From assembly GCA_004352715.1 (NCBI GenBank), contig SCFE01000109.1, forward strand, positions 1,123,809-1,187,808: 64,000 bases of DNA, given 5' to 3'. The position numbers and the translations under genes are program-made. Under the pieces are notes generated by a model, which was given only the letters and a program-made list of their open reading frames with translations, was not told where the DNA came from and made no database searches. Source of the DNA: Hofstenia miamia (lineage: Eukaryota > Xenacoelomorpha > Acoela). Below, in pieces: positions 1-11,338 of this stretch. The first letter of the stretch is position 1. Every line of letters begins with the position of its first letter.

Positions 1-31
<31 letters not shown>
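1..31. repeat. (TA)n microsatellite at window edge
   Basis: Pure alternating TA from the first base. The true length is cut by the window. The same dinucleotide recurs at 17038, 17455, 22432, 23940, 48418 and 54258, several times directly beside assembly gaps or at LINE 3' ends. Confidence 0.95.
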
Positions 32-33
<2 letters not shown>

Positions 34-39
34 CGTAAT

Positions 40-395
40 ATGATTGTTGTAGGCAGGGGCCTGCGCAGGATTTTCCAGTGAGAGGAATAAATCCGTCGAG
101 ATCACCTGAGTAACCAAAAGCTGGGCAAAGCCCCGCAAAAATTTTTAAAATATTGACGAATTGGACGCTAAGAAATACATTCCACCACTGCAGTTTTCAA
201 TTTCTTATTACTTTTTTTATTTAACCACTTAAAGGCAATTCTTAAAATTTGACGGGGAACTTTCTAACATGTCCCCTTGCCTACGCTACTGGTTATAGGC
301 AAACATTTCATGAGAAATGGAAGCATCTCTGCTCTGTTGAGGGGGGGGACGTTCCCCCACTCCCCCCCCTCTGGGTGCGCCTCTGATTATTCAAA
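40..395. mobile_element. Remnant with hAT-like termini
   Basis: On the minus strand CAGTAGCGTAGGCAAGGGG begins at about 288 and CAGAGGCGCACCCAGAGGGG begins at about 384. Both resemble hAT terminal repeats of the CAGNGGCGNA type followed by a G run. They read in the same direction, so they are ends of two remnants or a nested pair and not one intact element. The rest is AT-rich with no supported coding sequence. The family assignment rests only on the terminal motif. Confidence 0.35.
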
Positions 396-640
396 AACTT
401 GCAAAGTATTAATAAAAACTTTGCAAGTTTTACAAAATGTCTGCAAGATTTGAAAGTAACTTGCAAATAATTGCATGTTTTTGTAGTATACCTACAAATA
501 TTTGCAAGTTTTTGTGGTATAATTGTGTAAAATTTTGAAAATCTTCCAAGTATCTGCAAGATATATATCTTTTACCATTCAATAAAAATTCGAACAAACA
601 TTCAAATATCATTTACAAAATCAAAAATTTGCAAATGTCT
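385..640. repeat. Degenerate TTTGCAAG-motif tract
   Basis: Short variants of ACTTGCAA/TTTGCAAG occur about ten times without a strict period. A similar tract is at 9285-9400, and a weaker one at about 26230-26340. Open frames here are low-complexity products of the motif and are not treated as genes. Confidence 0.5.
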
Positions 641-1859
641 TGTCTTATTGTTGAGTTCTCATTTTTTTGACGGACGAGTGTCTAATGCCTAAAAACATAA
701 TGAAAATTTAAAACATAAAACAATATATTTTCAGAACTTCATTTATGCAGGCGATCATCTAAAGACAGCTAATAGCAAGACGTGCTTGTTCCCATGTTTA
801 GGATTCTTTGGGAATCGTGTACATTGAGATTCTAAGATATCAATTATTAATGTAAAAATGAATAAATTTATTTGATGATTCGATTTAGTGAGCACGTTGG
901 ATATTTTCATTATTTTTTGCGCCCTAAAAAATAATATTGTATAAAAGCAAAGCCTAAATTAAAATATTGAAAAAGGTCGCCTTATTTATGGCTTATAAAA
1001 TATTGAGTTGTAATTAATCTCAAACGGAATTAATCCATAGCTTGCACTGTAATCCTTGAATATTTTAATCAATAAGTTTCAAACTACACACATATACTCA
1101 TTTTTGGCGTAATGTGAATAATGTCCTTTTTTGAAAATGCGATAACTTGATATTGAATTACACAAACACTAACTATTAACTAATACATTAAACATTGCAA
1201 GAATGCACTCAGAAGGTTCAGAAATATTGACATTGACCATTTGTAAAATTTCCATTACATTGATATGAAATCTAACTAAAAACTAGCATAATAATGAGAT
1301 TTGCACTAGAAGGGCCAAGCGAGGGAATTCACCCATTTGCAAAAGGTTCATTACTGGCATACAGTTAATTTACAATAGAATTTTCTGAAATTTTTTTACC
1401 TTAATACTTTTGAATGCGCATTATTCATGTGAAACTTACAATAACTATTCTGGAAAGTTTCCTTTTCATTTATACCTAGAAGGACCAAGTGTGTTAATTG
1501 ACCCAAATTCTAATAAGTTTTTGCATTGCATTGTGAACTGCATTATTCTGATTATTTTATATATTTTTAAAGATATATTTCCTAATTGTAAAAAGAACAA
1601 AAAATACATATTCAAATCACTACATAAGAAGTAATCTATATACATATCGTATATGTGATACTAATGTAGAATCATCACCCAGGCTGTAGATGTGTAATAA
1701 CTCAGAACTATTTAGGTATACTGAAATAGTTTCTTACAAGCGGGGTAATGTCTATCTAGATTAACTTTCGTTGTCTCACGTACACGTTTCTCTTTATCCA
1801 AACTAAACTATATTTAGAATCCATGCGATATTAGAATAACATGTAACAGCCACTATTTA
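641..1859. other. AT-rich stretch, no gene seen
   Basis: No frame carries a recognisable domain. The 74-codon frame at 1410-1634 is A/T-driven and lacks support. No TIR or microsatellite was noticed. Confidence 0.6.
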
Positions 1860-2425
1860 GGTAACCATATGAGAGAGACTCCAGTTAACGATGGGCTCGC
1901 TGCCCGAAGCGGTATCTGATCACCAAGAAGCCATCTGCCATTCCGCAACAGAGTAGTGTTCCATCCATATCAGACTCAACTCATTCTCACTTGATTTAGT
2001 TTTATTATGTGTACCCTAGCTATGTGATAATAAACATAATAAACAGTAATGCAGACACTATTCGACTTAATGACTCATTCTCAGATACAGTGTAATTGTT
2101 ACTAGTGTATTAATGCAACCGTTCATTGACACTAACTGCTGATATAAAAATCTAGTTAATAAGCAACGCAGCAGTTCCCTACCCTACATGTAGGTAATAA
2201 TAAATATGACTATCAACACTAGCTGCGAGGGATTAAAAAGGAGTTAAAAACTATTAAAATATACAACAAATAGCAGCTTCCTAAACCTAAGACGACATCA
2301 ACATATACAACAACATCCATATATAAAAGGCCATTTTCGGTTACTATGAGTCCAGGGCAAACAACAAATTTGGATCTAAAATAAGATAAGTAAGGATAGA
2401 TAATACCTAGGGTGGCGATCTCGAC
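1860..2425. repeat. LTR-related dispersed repeat, copy 1
   Basis: This stretch is collinear on the same strand with 58345-58700. Shared blocks in order are GGTAACC, CTGCCCGAAGCGG followed by ATCT, TCCATCCA, TTATGTGTACCCTA, TCGACTTA, TGTTACTAGT, a GATCTAAAA block and CCTAGGG. The other copy lies just beyond the 3' end of a Ty3/gypsy element, so an LTR or flanking-repeat origin is likely, but boundaries are not fixed. A TATATAAAAGG string is at about 2320 on +. Confidence 0.55.
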
Positions 2426-2498
2426 TTATTTCGCATTTGTTACTATATGCAACACATGGAATGCATTAGGGCCGCGACAACTGTTCAAAATTGACATT

Positions 2499-2541
2499 CG
2501 AACATTCGGCCGTAGCATTCGAACGTTCGGCCGAATGTTCG
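2499..2541. other. Perfect 14-bp inverted repeat beside the hAT gene
   Basis: CGAACATTCGGCCG (2499-2512) is repeated in inverse at 2528-2541 around a 15-base loop, and a third related half-site lies inside the loop. The motif TTCGAACRTTCGGCC sits about 150 bp beyond the transposase stop, as expected for subterminal transposase-binding repeats. TAGGGCCGCGACA at 2467 could be the element end. No matching end is visible on the other side, where an N gap lies. Confidence 0.55.
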
Positions 2542-2690
2542 GACTATCGGATTACACAAACACATCGTTACCACCTTACAATCAAAACTGAAGTATTCCT
2601 TTGAAAATAATCGTAACACAAAAGATAAAAAGTAACACACAAAGTAAAAATTAAATGAAAATAATAAACACAGCACTGGCACTGGGGTGC

Positions 2691-4303
2691 TTATTTTGAG
2701 TAAATAAGATTCCAGTTCTCATGAATAAATATTTGCATGTCTGCATGCTCGGGTAATAAGGACGCACATTTCTTTGATATAACGTTGCCTGCTGTACTAA
2801 AAATGCGCTCCAATGGAGTACTTGTTGCTGGAATGCAGAACACCATTTTGGCAATCTTTGACAGTTTCGGATACCTTTCCGAATTATTCTTCCAAAATTT
2901 TAGCGGGCTTTCTGCCATGTTTTTTCGCGGTGGAAGGGAATTATATTGCGCGAACTCATCAGTTTCAGATGCGGTAAAACTAGCGTCCAGAATAGCATAT
3001 TTCTTCTTTTTGGGCGGACAAGTAGCAGCAGATGATGTGCGCTCAATCTCAGGTACGTCACCAGATAGTTCTTCTTCTTGGTCGACTAAGAGTTTTGCCT
3101 TATTTGTAACCAAGTAACCTTGTTCCTCGGGGATAAAGCATAGCTCTTTAAAGCGCACATCAAGGTAAGCAGCTACTGCTGCTAAATCTGGCACGTAGTC
3201 TTCAAAAAATGTGAATCGTTCTTGAATATTACCTTCCAGTTTTTTTGCTAGGCTGTGAGTGTCTTGCACATGCAGCGATCTAGTAAACTCTGCCAAATGC
3301 TTGAGCAGACCAAATAGCATAGGGTAAAGCATAGATATCGTGACCTACGACTCTCCACCGAATAGATCTGTTGCTTCATGAAAATCGCGCAACACTTGCG
3401 AAATTTCGTCAGATATCTTCCATTGTTCATCCGTCTTATGCAACTCGGTAGACTTGTTAACGCGATCATCCATGCAGCTTGCCGTAACAGGCCATCTAAG
3501 CATCACTATTCTTTCCTCCATTAGGAAAATAGAGTTCCATTGTGTTTCAACGTCTTTGACGAGCAATCTAGCTTTTTCGCCTGGAGCAATTGTTGCTATC
3601 TTGTCTCTGAGTACTTCTGCAGCTTTCGTGCTCTTGTGAAAAAACGTCACAATGCGATCAAGCGATATCACCTTTTCATTTGTACAGGTTTTCAACATTT
3701 CTGCATGCGCGGTATCGTTATTGGAAGCTCCATCATGAACAAAGCCAACCAATTTTTTTAGATTCAGACCATGATCAAGTAAGATTGCTAAAAGACGGGC
3801 AGCAATATTTACACCAGTGTGATCTTCGGCTACATGAATCCTAGCAAGAACGGCATTCTTCAAACTAAAATGTTTATCAATCCAGTGTAAAGTGCATGTT
3901 AGGTAACCCTGGTGCGCAATAGATGACCACATATCAGCGCTAATGGAATAGTATTCCACTTCAGATGCTATCATAGCTATCAGCCTCGATTTCATATCCG
4001 CGTATTGTTTTTCAAATTGACCTGTAACATATTTGCGGCATGGTACGATGTATCCTGGACATGACGTCTCCATCAGATCTTTAAAGCCTTCACCTTCAAC
4101 CAGCGAAAACGGCAGCAGGTCGCGATCTATGCAGCCAGCAATTTTTTCCGTGATAGACTGTTTCTGAGTCTCAGAACAAGAACTTTGTCTGAACGTATGA
4201 AGTGTCATCTGTTTTACATCTTGATTATGCGATTGAAATATACGTTTGTGCTTTCTGCTTAAATGATCTCTCAGGTTTGAAGTGGTCCCTGAGTATTTCA
4301 GCA
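2691..4303 (-). pseudogene. hAT-superfamily (ZBED-type) transposase, one in-frame stop
   Basis: This frame encodes a cut-and-paste DNA transposase. It opens inside the gap at 4304 and runs about 537 codons to the stop at 2691. The visible start is the end of a BED zinc finger (KYSGTTSNLRDHLSRKH, near 4300-4250). Then come ISADMWSS and FVHDGASNN, likely holding the first two catalytic acids, VTFFHKSTKA, and a C-terminal hAT dimerisation region with PLERIFSTAG, where the third acid is expected. One TAG at 3345-3347 divides the frame and both sides continue in the same reading frame. The CxxH block normally found between FVHDGASNN and VTFFHKS is absent, suggesting an in-frame deletion near 3680-3720. 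Family identity is secure and loss of activity is likely. The bases before the stop and the N-terminus cannot be judged because of the gap. Confidence 0.9.
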
Positions 4304-5121
4304 NNNNNNNNNNNNNNNNNNNNNNNNNNNNNNNNNNNNNNNNNNNNNNNNNNNNNNNNNNNNNNNNNNNNNNNNNNNNNNNNNNNNNNNNNNNNNNNNN
4401 NNNNNNNNNNNNNNNNNNNNNNNNNNNNNNNNNNNNNNNNNNNNNNNNNNNNNNNNNNNNNNNNNNNNNNNNNNNNNNNNNNNNNNNNNNNNNNNNNNNN
4501 NNNNNNNNNNNNNNNNNNNNNNNNNNNNNNNNNNNNNNNNNNNNNNNNNNNNNNNNNNNNNNNNNNNNNNNNNNNNNNNNNNNNNNNNNNNNNNNNNNNN
4601 NNNNNNNNNNNNNNNNNNNNNNNNNNNNNNNNNNNNNNNNNNNNNNNNNNNNNNNNNNNNNNNNNNNNNNNNNNNNNNNNNNNNNNNNNNNNNNNNNNNN
4701 NNNNNNNNNNNNNNNNNNNNNNNNNNNNNNNNNNNNNNNNNNNNNNNNNNNNNNNNNNNNNNNNNNNNNNNNNNNNNNNNNNNNNNNNNNNNNNNNNNNN
4801 NNNNNNNNNNNNNNNNNNNNNNNNNNNNNNNNNNNNNNNNNNNNNNNNNNNNNNNNNNNNNNNNNNNNNNNNNNNNNNNNNNNNNNNNNNNNNNNNNNNN
4901 NNNNNNNNNNNNNNNNNNNNNNNNNNNNNNNNNNNNNNNNNNNNNNNNNNNNNNNNNNNNNNNNNNNNNNNNNNNNNNNNNNNNNNNNNNNNNNNNNNNN
5001 NNNNNNNNNNNNNNNNNNNNNNNNNNNNNNNNNNNNNNNNNNNNNNNNNNNNNNNNNNNNNNNNNNNNNNNNNNNNNNNNNNNNNNNNNNNNNNNNNNNN
5101 NNNNNNNNNNNNNNNNNNNNN
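4304..5121. other. Assembly gap (818 N)
   Basis: The gap hides the N-terminal part and the 5' end of the hAT element. Frames crossing it are not evidence of coding. Confidence 0.99.
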
Positions 5122-5497
5122 AACTTGCAGAAATTTCTGCTTTAATATGGTGCTTTCAAAATCGATGTGGAGCGTAAACGTCCACATGTAATTTGTCAAA
5201 AGTTCAAGGTGACGAGCAATTGTTTTCACAAATTAATATCGAATTCAAATTACATGGCTTGGTTTAATGCTAATTTATCAAAAACACAAAATTAATAAAA
5301 TCAGATAAATTTATAATTCGATCTTGTTCCCCAATATCAGTTCTTTGTTGTTTTGTGATGGATTATGCTACACTAAGACCCTGTCCACAAACTGGCTGTT
5401 TGCATTTTGTAAAAATGGATACTTTCTTGTTACTGTTGCAGTTAGGGATGTGCCGGAATCTGGTAAAATTTAACTTGTCTATCAGATTTTACTGGAT

Positions 5498-6461
5498 CCC
5501 TAGTAACACGAAGTTGTCTTTTGGACGCCCTTATATTAACATTTATAGACGTCCAAAAGACGTCAATATCTGTCCTCATACTGGACAAAAAAACGACGTG
5601 ATTTTCTAATAAATAAAATGTTATTCATGATTTGCCAGAAACTTTTTGTATGAAGTTATTTAATTGTGATATCTTTCACAACATCTGATTTTTGTAACTA
5701 TGCTTTTGAAATTTACTCACAATCACACTTCCTACTCGTTTTCTCACAAACACCATTATTATTATCATTTATAAAGAAGTCTCTTATAATAGAAATTTTG
5801 ACACTTAAATATCACTTTTCTAAAGGTGCAAAATTTTTTATATATTTGCTTTTTCCTTAATTTCACTAGTATGCGTCTATTCACTTTTTATTAATAATTA
5901 CATTTTAAGGTATTGTTGAAGTCAAAATATATATTTGCATAAATCATGCCCATCTGTGTAAAATATTTATGTTTAAAATTAATGCATGTTTATCTTAAAA
6001 ATGGAATAATTCATTCAATCATAAATTTTCTATTCAATATTATATGACATTATAAAAAAATGATTAAACTTTGTTTAGAAACGTTAATATTTTTAAGAAA
6101 AATAGCAAGGAATAAAAAATTTTCAATGATTCCAAGAGTGAAATTAGATGTGTCAAAAGTAAAGCTATTAAATTCTTCTTTATAAATGATATTAGTGGCA
6201 TAATTTGTAAGTGAAACTACTAGATGTTTGATTGTGTTTAAATGTTAAGAAGTTCAGTAATACAAAACATAGTTAGTGAAAGTTATCAGATTAAGTTACC
6301 TTACTTCATTTGAAAGGGTTTCGGAAAATCATGAATAATATTTTATTTATTCGCAAATCTTGTCGTTTTTTAGTCCATTATGAGGACAGATATTGACGTC
6401 TTTTGGACGGCTATAAATTTTAACATAAGGACGTCCAAAAGATAAGTTTGTGTTACTAGGG
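5498..6461. mobile_element. 964-bp TIR element (non-autonomous DNA transposon)
   Basis: About 97 bp at 5498-5595 is repeated in inverse at 6364-6461. It starts CCCTAGTAACAC and contains a nested hairpin, TCTTTTGGACG with CGTCCAAAAGA. AT flanks both sides, so the target duplication may be 2 bp (AT) or TA if the end lies three bases further in. The interior is AT-rich with no transposase, so this is a MITE or an internally deleted copy. The superfamily is not resolved. Confidence 0.85.
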
Positions 6462-6804
6462 ATAGCAGATATTCTGAGATAAAACTTGATTTAAAAATAT
6501 AATTTTCGAGGAAAAAGCCATATTTTTCCATGACATGGAAGTCTTGCTGCCACAAAACAAGTTTTTCTGACTTCATTATGTATAGTCTATTTAATATATG
6601 TCAAAATATAATTTTTCATACACAAGTGGTCAATATTAATTGAGAAGTGATGTTGTTTTTCAGTAATGTATTAGAATTAGGGATAGGTAGGAGTAAATAT
6701 TTGACAAAAATATTTTAAGGGTCTAAGACATTTTATACTTTTAAGACATTGTAGTCTTTTAGTTAGAACCGGTGCGAGGTACAAAAATTTTGATAAAATG
6801 CATA

Positions 6805-7770
6805 CCGTATACTGGGGTAACATTGAACGGCGGGGTAACATTGAATGCACAATTAGAAAATGTTTTTTCGCCACATACTTTGATATTCATAATAACTATA
6901 GTTTCAATTTTCTTACATAATTTGAATTTTTAATTATATCAGAATTGACACAATGTTGAAGTTCGGTCCTGTAACATTTGCTGCGGTCTGTTCATATCAA
7001 TTTCGATGGTGAACAAAGAAAGCCATATTTTCGTCATTGTGCATACTTTTATCTTTTTACAGTAAATACTTCTTTTTTGTATATTTTATTATTGAGAACA
7101 TTCAATAACCTTATAATCATCTACGGCTTACACATAAACTTGATGTCACAAACTTTACAACTGATGTATTTGACCCTATTCATATGCAAATCGTATCCTG
7201 GCTTTGTTTCGGGTAACTTTGAACATGTTCAAAGTTAGGCCGTTACAGCCAAATTTTTAGCAATCAGGTAATTACCTAGTACAATTGTCAAAATTAGGAT
7301 CCTCTCAATATGAGTTTATAGTTATTATTTTAATAAGTGTCTGATATTGAAAACATTATATTTGTGATAATTATTGTTTTGTTGTGATATAGTATTGCTT
7401 TTTGGCTATTTGCATGGGATAAATTTGAATTTGCATAATGTTTTTAATTGAATTGGTCATTAAAATGTTTAAATCTGCATTGGAAATGATTTTTAATTTT
7501 TTAGTTTTAAAGTCGGAATGGATTGTTGGTAAAGTGGTGCCAAGAAGATCTAATTATAAATAGTGTTCAAACTTACCCCAATTCACGGGTAACTTTGAAC
7601 GCCCATATTTTTGTGCTTTTTACAAATTCTATATTATTATGGATAGGTTACATATCCATTAATATTACATATTAGGTCACCCCATTATAACAGTTTTGCA
7701 GTTTTGTTTTGATTTCTGAAATATATAAACAGGAATATGTGTAAAGTGTTCAATGTTACCCAGTTTACGG
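6805..7770. mobile_element. 966-bp TIR element with TA target site
   Basis: The left end CCGTATACTGGGGTAACATTGAAC is matched in inverse at 7770 by CCGTAAACTGGGTAACATTGAAC. TA flanks both ends (6803-6804 and 7771-7772), as in the Tc1/mariner/pogo group. The core GGGTAACWTTGAA recurs at about 6833, 7209 and 7589, giving subterminal and internal repeats. No transposase is visible. Frames inside, such as 6978-7238, have no recognised domain. Confidence 0.8.
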
Positions 7771-7772
7771 TA

Positions 7773-9978
7773 CTAGCAAAATGACGTGCAACCCGGCGCA
7801 ACACATCTAGGAGTAACCCACAGCATGATCCAACCCCAGGTTGGGCTGACATGTTTCCCAAACGATGCCTAAGCTTAAACCCTTAAGGAAAAACTGGCGA
7901 TAGTTTTATTGTGTTCCCCATGAAGACAAGATGTTTCTTTTTATTTTCAAGATTTCCTTGAAAAAAAATTATTAAAAATATAATTTTAGCTATCTATATT
8001 CGTTAAGATCATTGATTCTTAATTAGTAATTAACGTAGAAGTTCTACATTAATTTTTTCTTGATAATTGGCTCGAACAATCCTCTAAGAATTTGGAAAAT
8101 AGCATTTAGAAAAAACTTGTAAAACACTCTGTTTTCAACATGCTAATATTGTTTTAACTCATTTAATCTTTGAGACCTCCAGTTGGACAAATGTTGAATT
8201 TTCGTTTTTATGCTTCTTCATAAATTTAACAAAAACACATTTTTCTTTCATCAAATAACAATTTCCAAACTATTTTCCACTATCAAATTATGATAGATAA
8301 ATTTTCCAGTTATCCACTGTTTTAAAATTCCATTGCTGATTGTCTGAGACGAACTCGCGTGTACTTGCTGTTTTGCTATGGCTGATGCTGTAGAAAAATA
8401 ATGCGGGAAACTTATTATTTAGAACATGTAATTGTTATTTTTGCGAATTGATTTGATGAAGACGCTGTGCGTAATATAATAACATTGTCTGTGACGTGAT
8501 CGAACAAGAACATATATATATGATATGCAAATCAAACTCCTCAGTTAACTATATTTTTTATTATAAATAACAGTTTTGGAAGGCAATAAAAACTTTATGA
8601 TTCTGAAATTTAAATAATTTATCAATGATTTTGTGAATTTTATTCAAGAAAATTCTACTATTATAGATTAAAACATTAAAAAAACTCATCGTGGAAATTT
8701 GGCAGTTTAAACATTACAAGCATCATGTAATCGCGTATAATGTAACATTTTGTATTGAAAACTTAATTACATCACTTTTAAGACAATAGATTTTGCAACT
8801 TACAGCACATGCATATATTTTCCAAGCTTTGAACAACATTTGTACGTTTCTATATGTTTTACAAGTTTTACAAGTTTCATTTACTTGGATATCCACACAT
8901 AATATGAAATACATAACATATTAAAAAACATTTTTAAACATTTATTAAAATATTTAAAGCATTTAGATAAGATTGAAAAAACGCTTAGAAGTTTAGAAAA
9001 TGTTCCCAATGTGCATTTTAAGAAATTTAGAAGCAGCTTAGAAGACATTTAGAAATAGTTTAAAATCGTTTAATAAACGATTAGTAAATGCTTTAAAATA
9101 CCATCGGTTGACGCTAGATGGCATTCAGCGAAGGTCTAGAATTGTATTATTAATATGGTTAGAAAACTCATAACATAACGTGTATATTATATTAAAACTT
9201 CTTACAACGTTTTATATCAATATAAGACCGTCAAAACGTTTTATATTATTTTGGGTACCAATCAAAATTTCAAAAAAATATTTATAAAACTTGCAAAGTA
9301 TTTGCAAGTACTTTGCAAGTTTTTGCAAATACTTATATCTTGCAAGATTTGCAAGGGTTTTGCACATATTTGCAAATATTAGCAAGTTTTGTAAGTTTCA
9401 TTTTACTGGGGTTCAAATATTTCGTTACTTTTAGGAAAGGATAAAATTATATTGTTTTGACTTCCCTTCATTTGCTGCATTAGAACTGGCATATACATTC
9501 TATGCTTGATAAATTTAGACGAATAATATTTGTAAAAAATTTTACAATTTCTTCTTTTTAATATCAATTTGTACCCTAAGGAGATTTTCAAATGCCTATA
9601 CGCACGTCATACATACTTAGCGCCTCTCTACAAATAAATAGTTCTGAAGGCCGATTGAAGATTACAAACTGCTCTAACCACAAAAGCAAGTCTGCTTTAA
9701 ATTACTAATGCAAATATTGCTTTAATTTTTCTATTGCTTCACATGAATTTTGTTCCCCAAATTTTGTTATTGGCTATTCGAAAATTATTTTCCGAAATTC
9801 GAAAAAATTCCTAATATTATTCAGAAGGCAAGCTGTTTTTAAGATTTCAAATCTTGCCTTTCGACCCACATCATTGTCGAACCGGAGCGTTTTCATTTGT
9901 GAGTCAGAAAGATAATGTATATTAAATACAAAGATTAACTCTAATGACATGTTCTTCAATAAAGAAAATCTGTTGTTT
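7773..9978. other. AT-rich stretch with simple motif tracts, no gene
   Basis: Nothing coding is supported. Positions 8930-9090 are built of degenerate TTTAGAA words and 9285-9400 of TTGCAAG/TTGCAAAT words like the tract at 385-640. A slightly GC-richer block at 7780-7890 has no recognised identity. Confidence 0.55.
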
Positions 9979-10205
9979 AGGCCACAGTTAGACTAGTGAC
10001 TGGTTCAAAAGTGATTTGTCACATTTTGATTGAATCGCATGTCTAACCACCCGAGATAATTAGCGATGTGACGATCACAAAGAAATCGTGCGCGTTCGAT
10101 TTCTTTGTGATCGTCACATCGCTAATTATCTCGGGTGGTTAGACGTGCAATTCTTTCAAATGTGACAGATCAATTTTGAACCAATCACTAGTTTAACCGT
10201 GGCCT
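9979..10205. mobile_element. 227-bp foldback MITE
   Basis: The two halves are near-perfect inverted copies around about 10092. The ends read AGGCCACRGTTARACTAGTGAYTGGTTCAAAA and the central arms (10040-10090 and 10095-10145) are essentially identical, ending at GAAATCG/CGATTTC. The central 100 bases pair better than the ends. No clear target duplication was found, so the superfamily is open. Confidence 0.85.
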
Positions 10206-11338
10206 TATGAATTGGGTTGAAGTAATCATTCATTTATTGGTCAAAGTTTTTTGAAATAGCGAACGATCAAAGACATATTTATTTATTTTTAAGTTCAAAT
10301 GATTAGCATTTCGTGTTTGTATTGGAGCTTAGCTTACTCTAGAAAACATAAAAAATTCCCTGTGACGTCCAACGATATTACTTAATATTATTATCATTTC
10401 GTGGAATTCCATATTTTATTAAGGAAAAGAACAAAGAGCTTTACATTCCTTGATGCAATTGAATGCAATTAAGCTCTTAAAAAGCTTTTGACTGCTAAAA
10501 AGCGTTGAATTCATGGCTAGAGTAATTCCATTACACTGAAAACTTCTACAATTTCAATGGAAAACTTCTACTTTAATCTATTATTCCATGAAAACAACCC
10601 TAAGCGTCTCCACGTGAAATTAATAAAAGTGAGAGGAATGAATGAATATCTAAAATTTTTTTAAGTTTATCAACAAACAAACGGAATATAAATTTTAGTA
10701 TTTGGATTGAATAATAGAAAAGTTATTTGCTTATTTAATAACAATATCAAAGCTCTAAAATTTATTCTTGTGTCTGAAGTACATGCAAAATATGATTTTC
10801 TTTCAATAAGAGATCCGATTACTGTAAAAATATTCAAATTATTTCCATTCCTTGTGTTCAGATAATGAGATGGTCTAATGCCCATGGGAACAACAAAAGA
10901 GTTCTGTTGTACCACAAAAACCTTGTCTTACCCGCTTGCAGTACCATAAAGTTCTAATTTTTTTAGGACTGGTAATCATTTTGCAGTACCTGATTATCTC
11001 AGGTGGCATATTCATAATTAAATTTAATCTCCATTGTCAATTTCTTTATATTTTGTGCATAATAATTGCATTTATGTTTTAGTCTTCAACAAGATTAATG
11101 ATAAAAAGGATTTTACAATACAAGTGCTGTTTTCAACACACAAAAAGTAGTGCTTAACCTTTTTTTGTCAATAAACCACTCAAGTCTACAAAATCTCTTA
11201 ATATTTTAAAAATGTCAACGTATATGACTTATAATGTTAATAATTGATTGAGCTATAATTGATTGATTAAGCAGTATAATTAGGAATTTCATAATTTTAT
11301 AAAAAATTTGTGAAAATTATATTATAACTAGTTAAATT
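10206..11338. other. AT-rich stretch, no gene; diverged repeat at 10264-10405
   Basis: About 140 bp at 10264-10405 resembles 16262-16400 in collinear order (AAGTTCAAATGAT, then GTGTTTG, then GACRTCCAAYGATATTACT, then TTATTATCAT). No other structure or coding sequence is supported. Confidence 0.5.

Noticed and set aside
2737-3117. 126-codon plus-strand frame
   Set aside because: Antisense shadow of the hAT transposase C-terminus.
4202-5229. Long frames crossing N runs (also at 17.0, 19.6, 51-57 kb)
   Set aside because: They are open only because N cannot encode a stop.
9285-9400. CRISPR-like or regularly spaced repeat array of TTGCAAG words
   Set aside because: The words are degenerate, irregularly spaced and without unique spacers. 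The window is eukaryotic.
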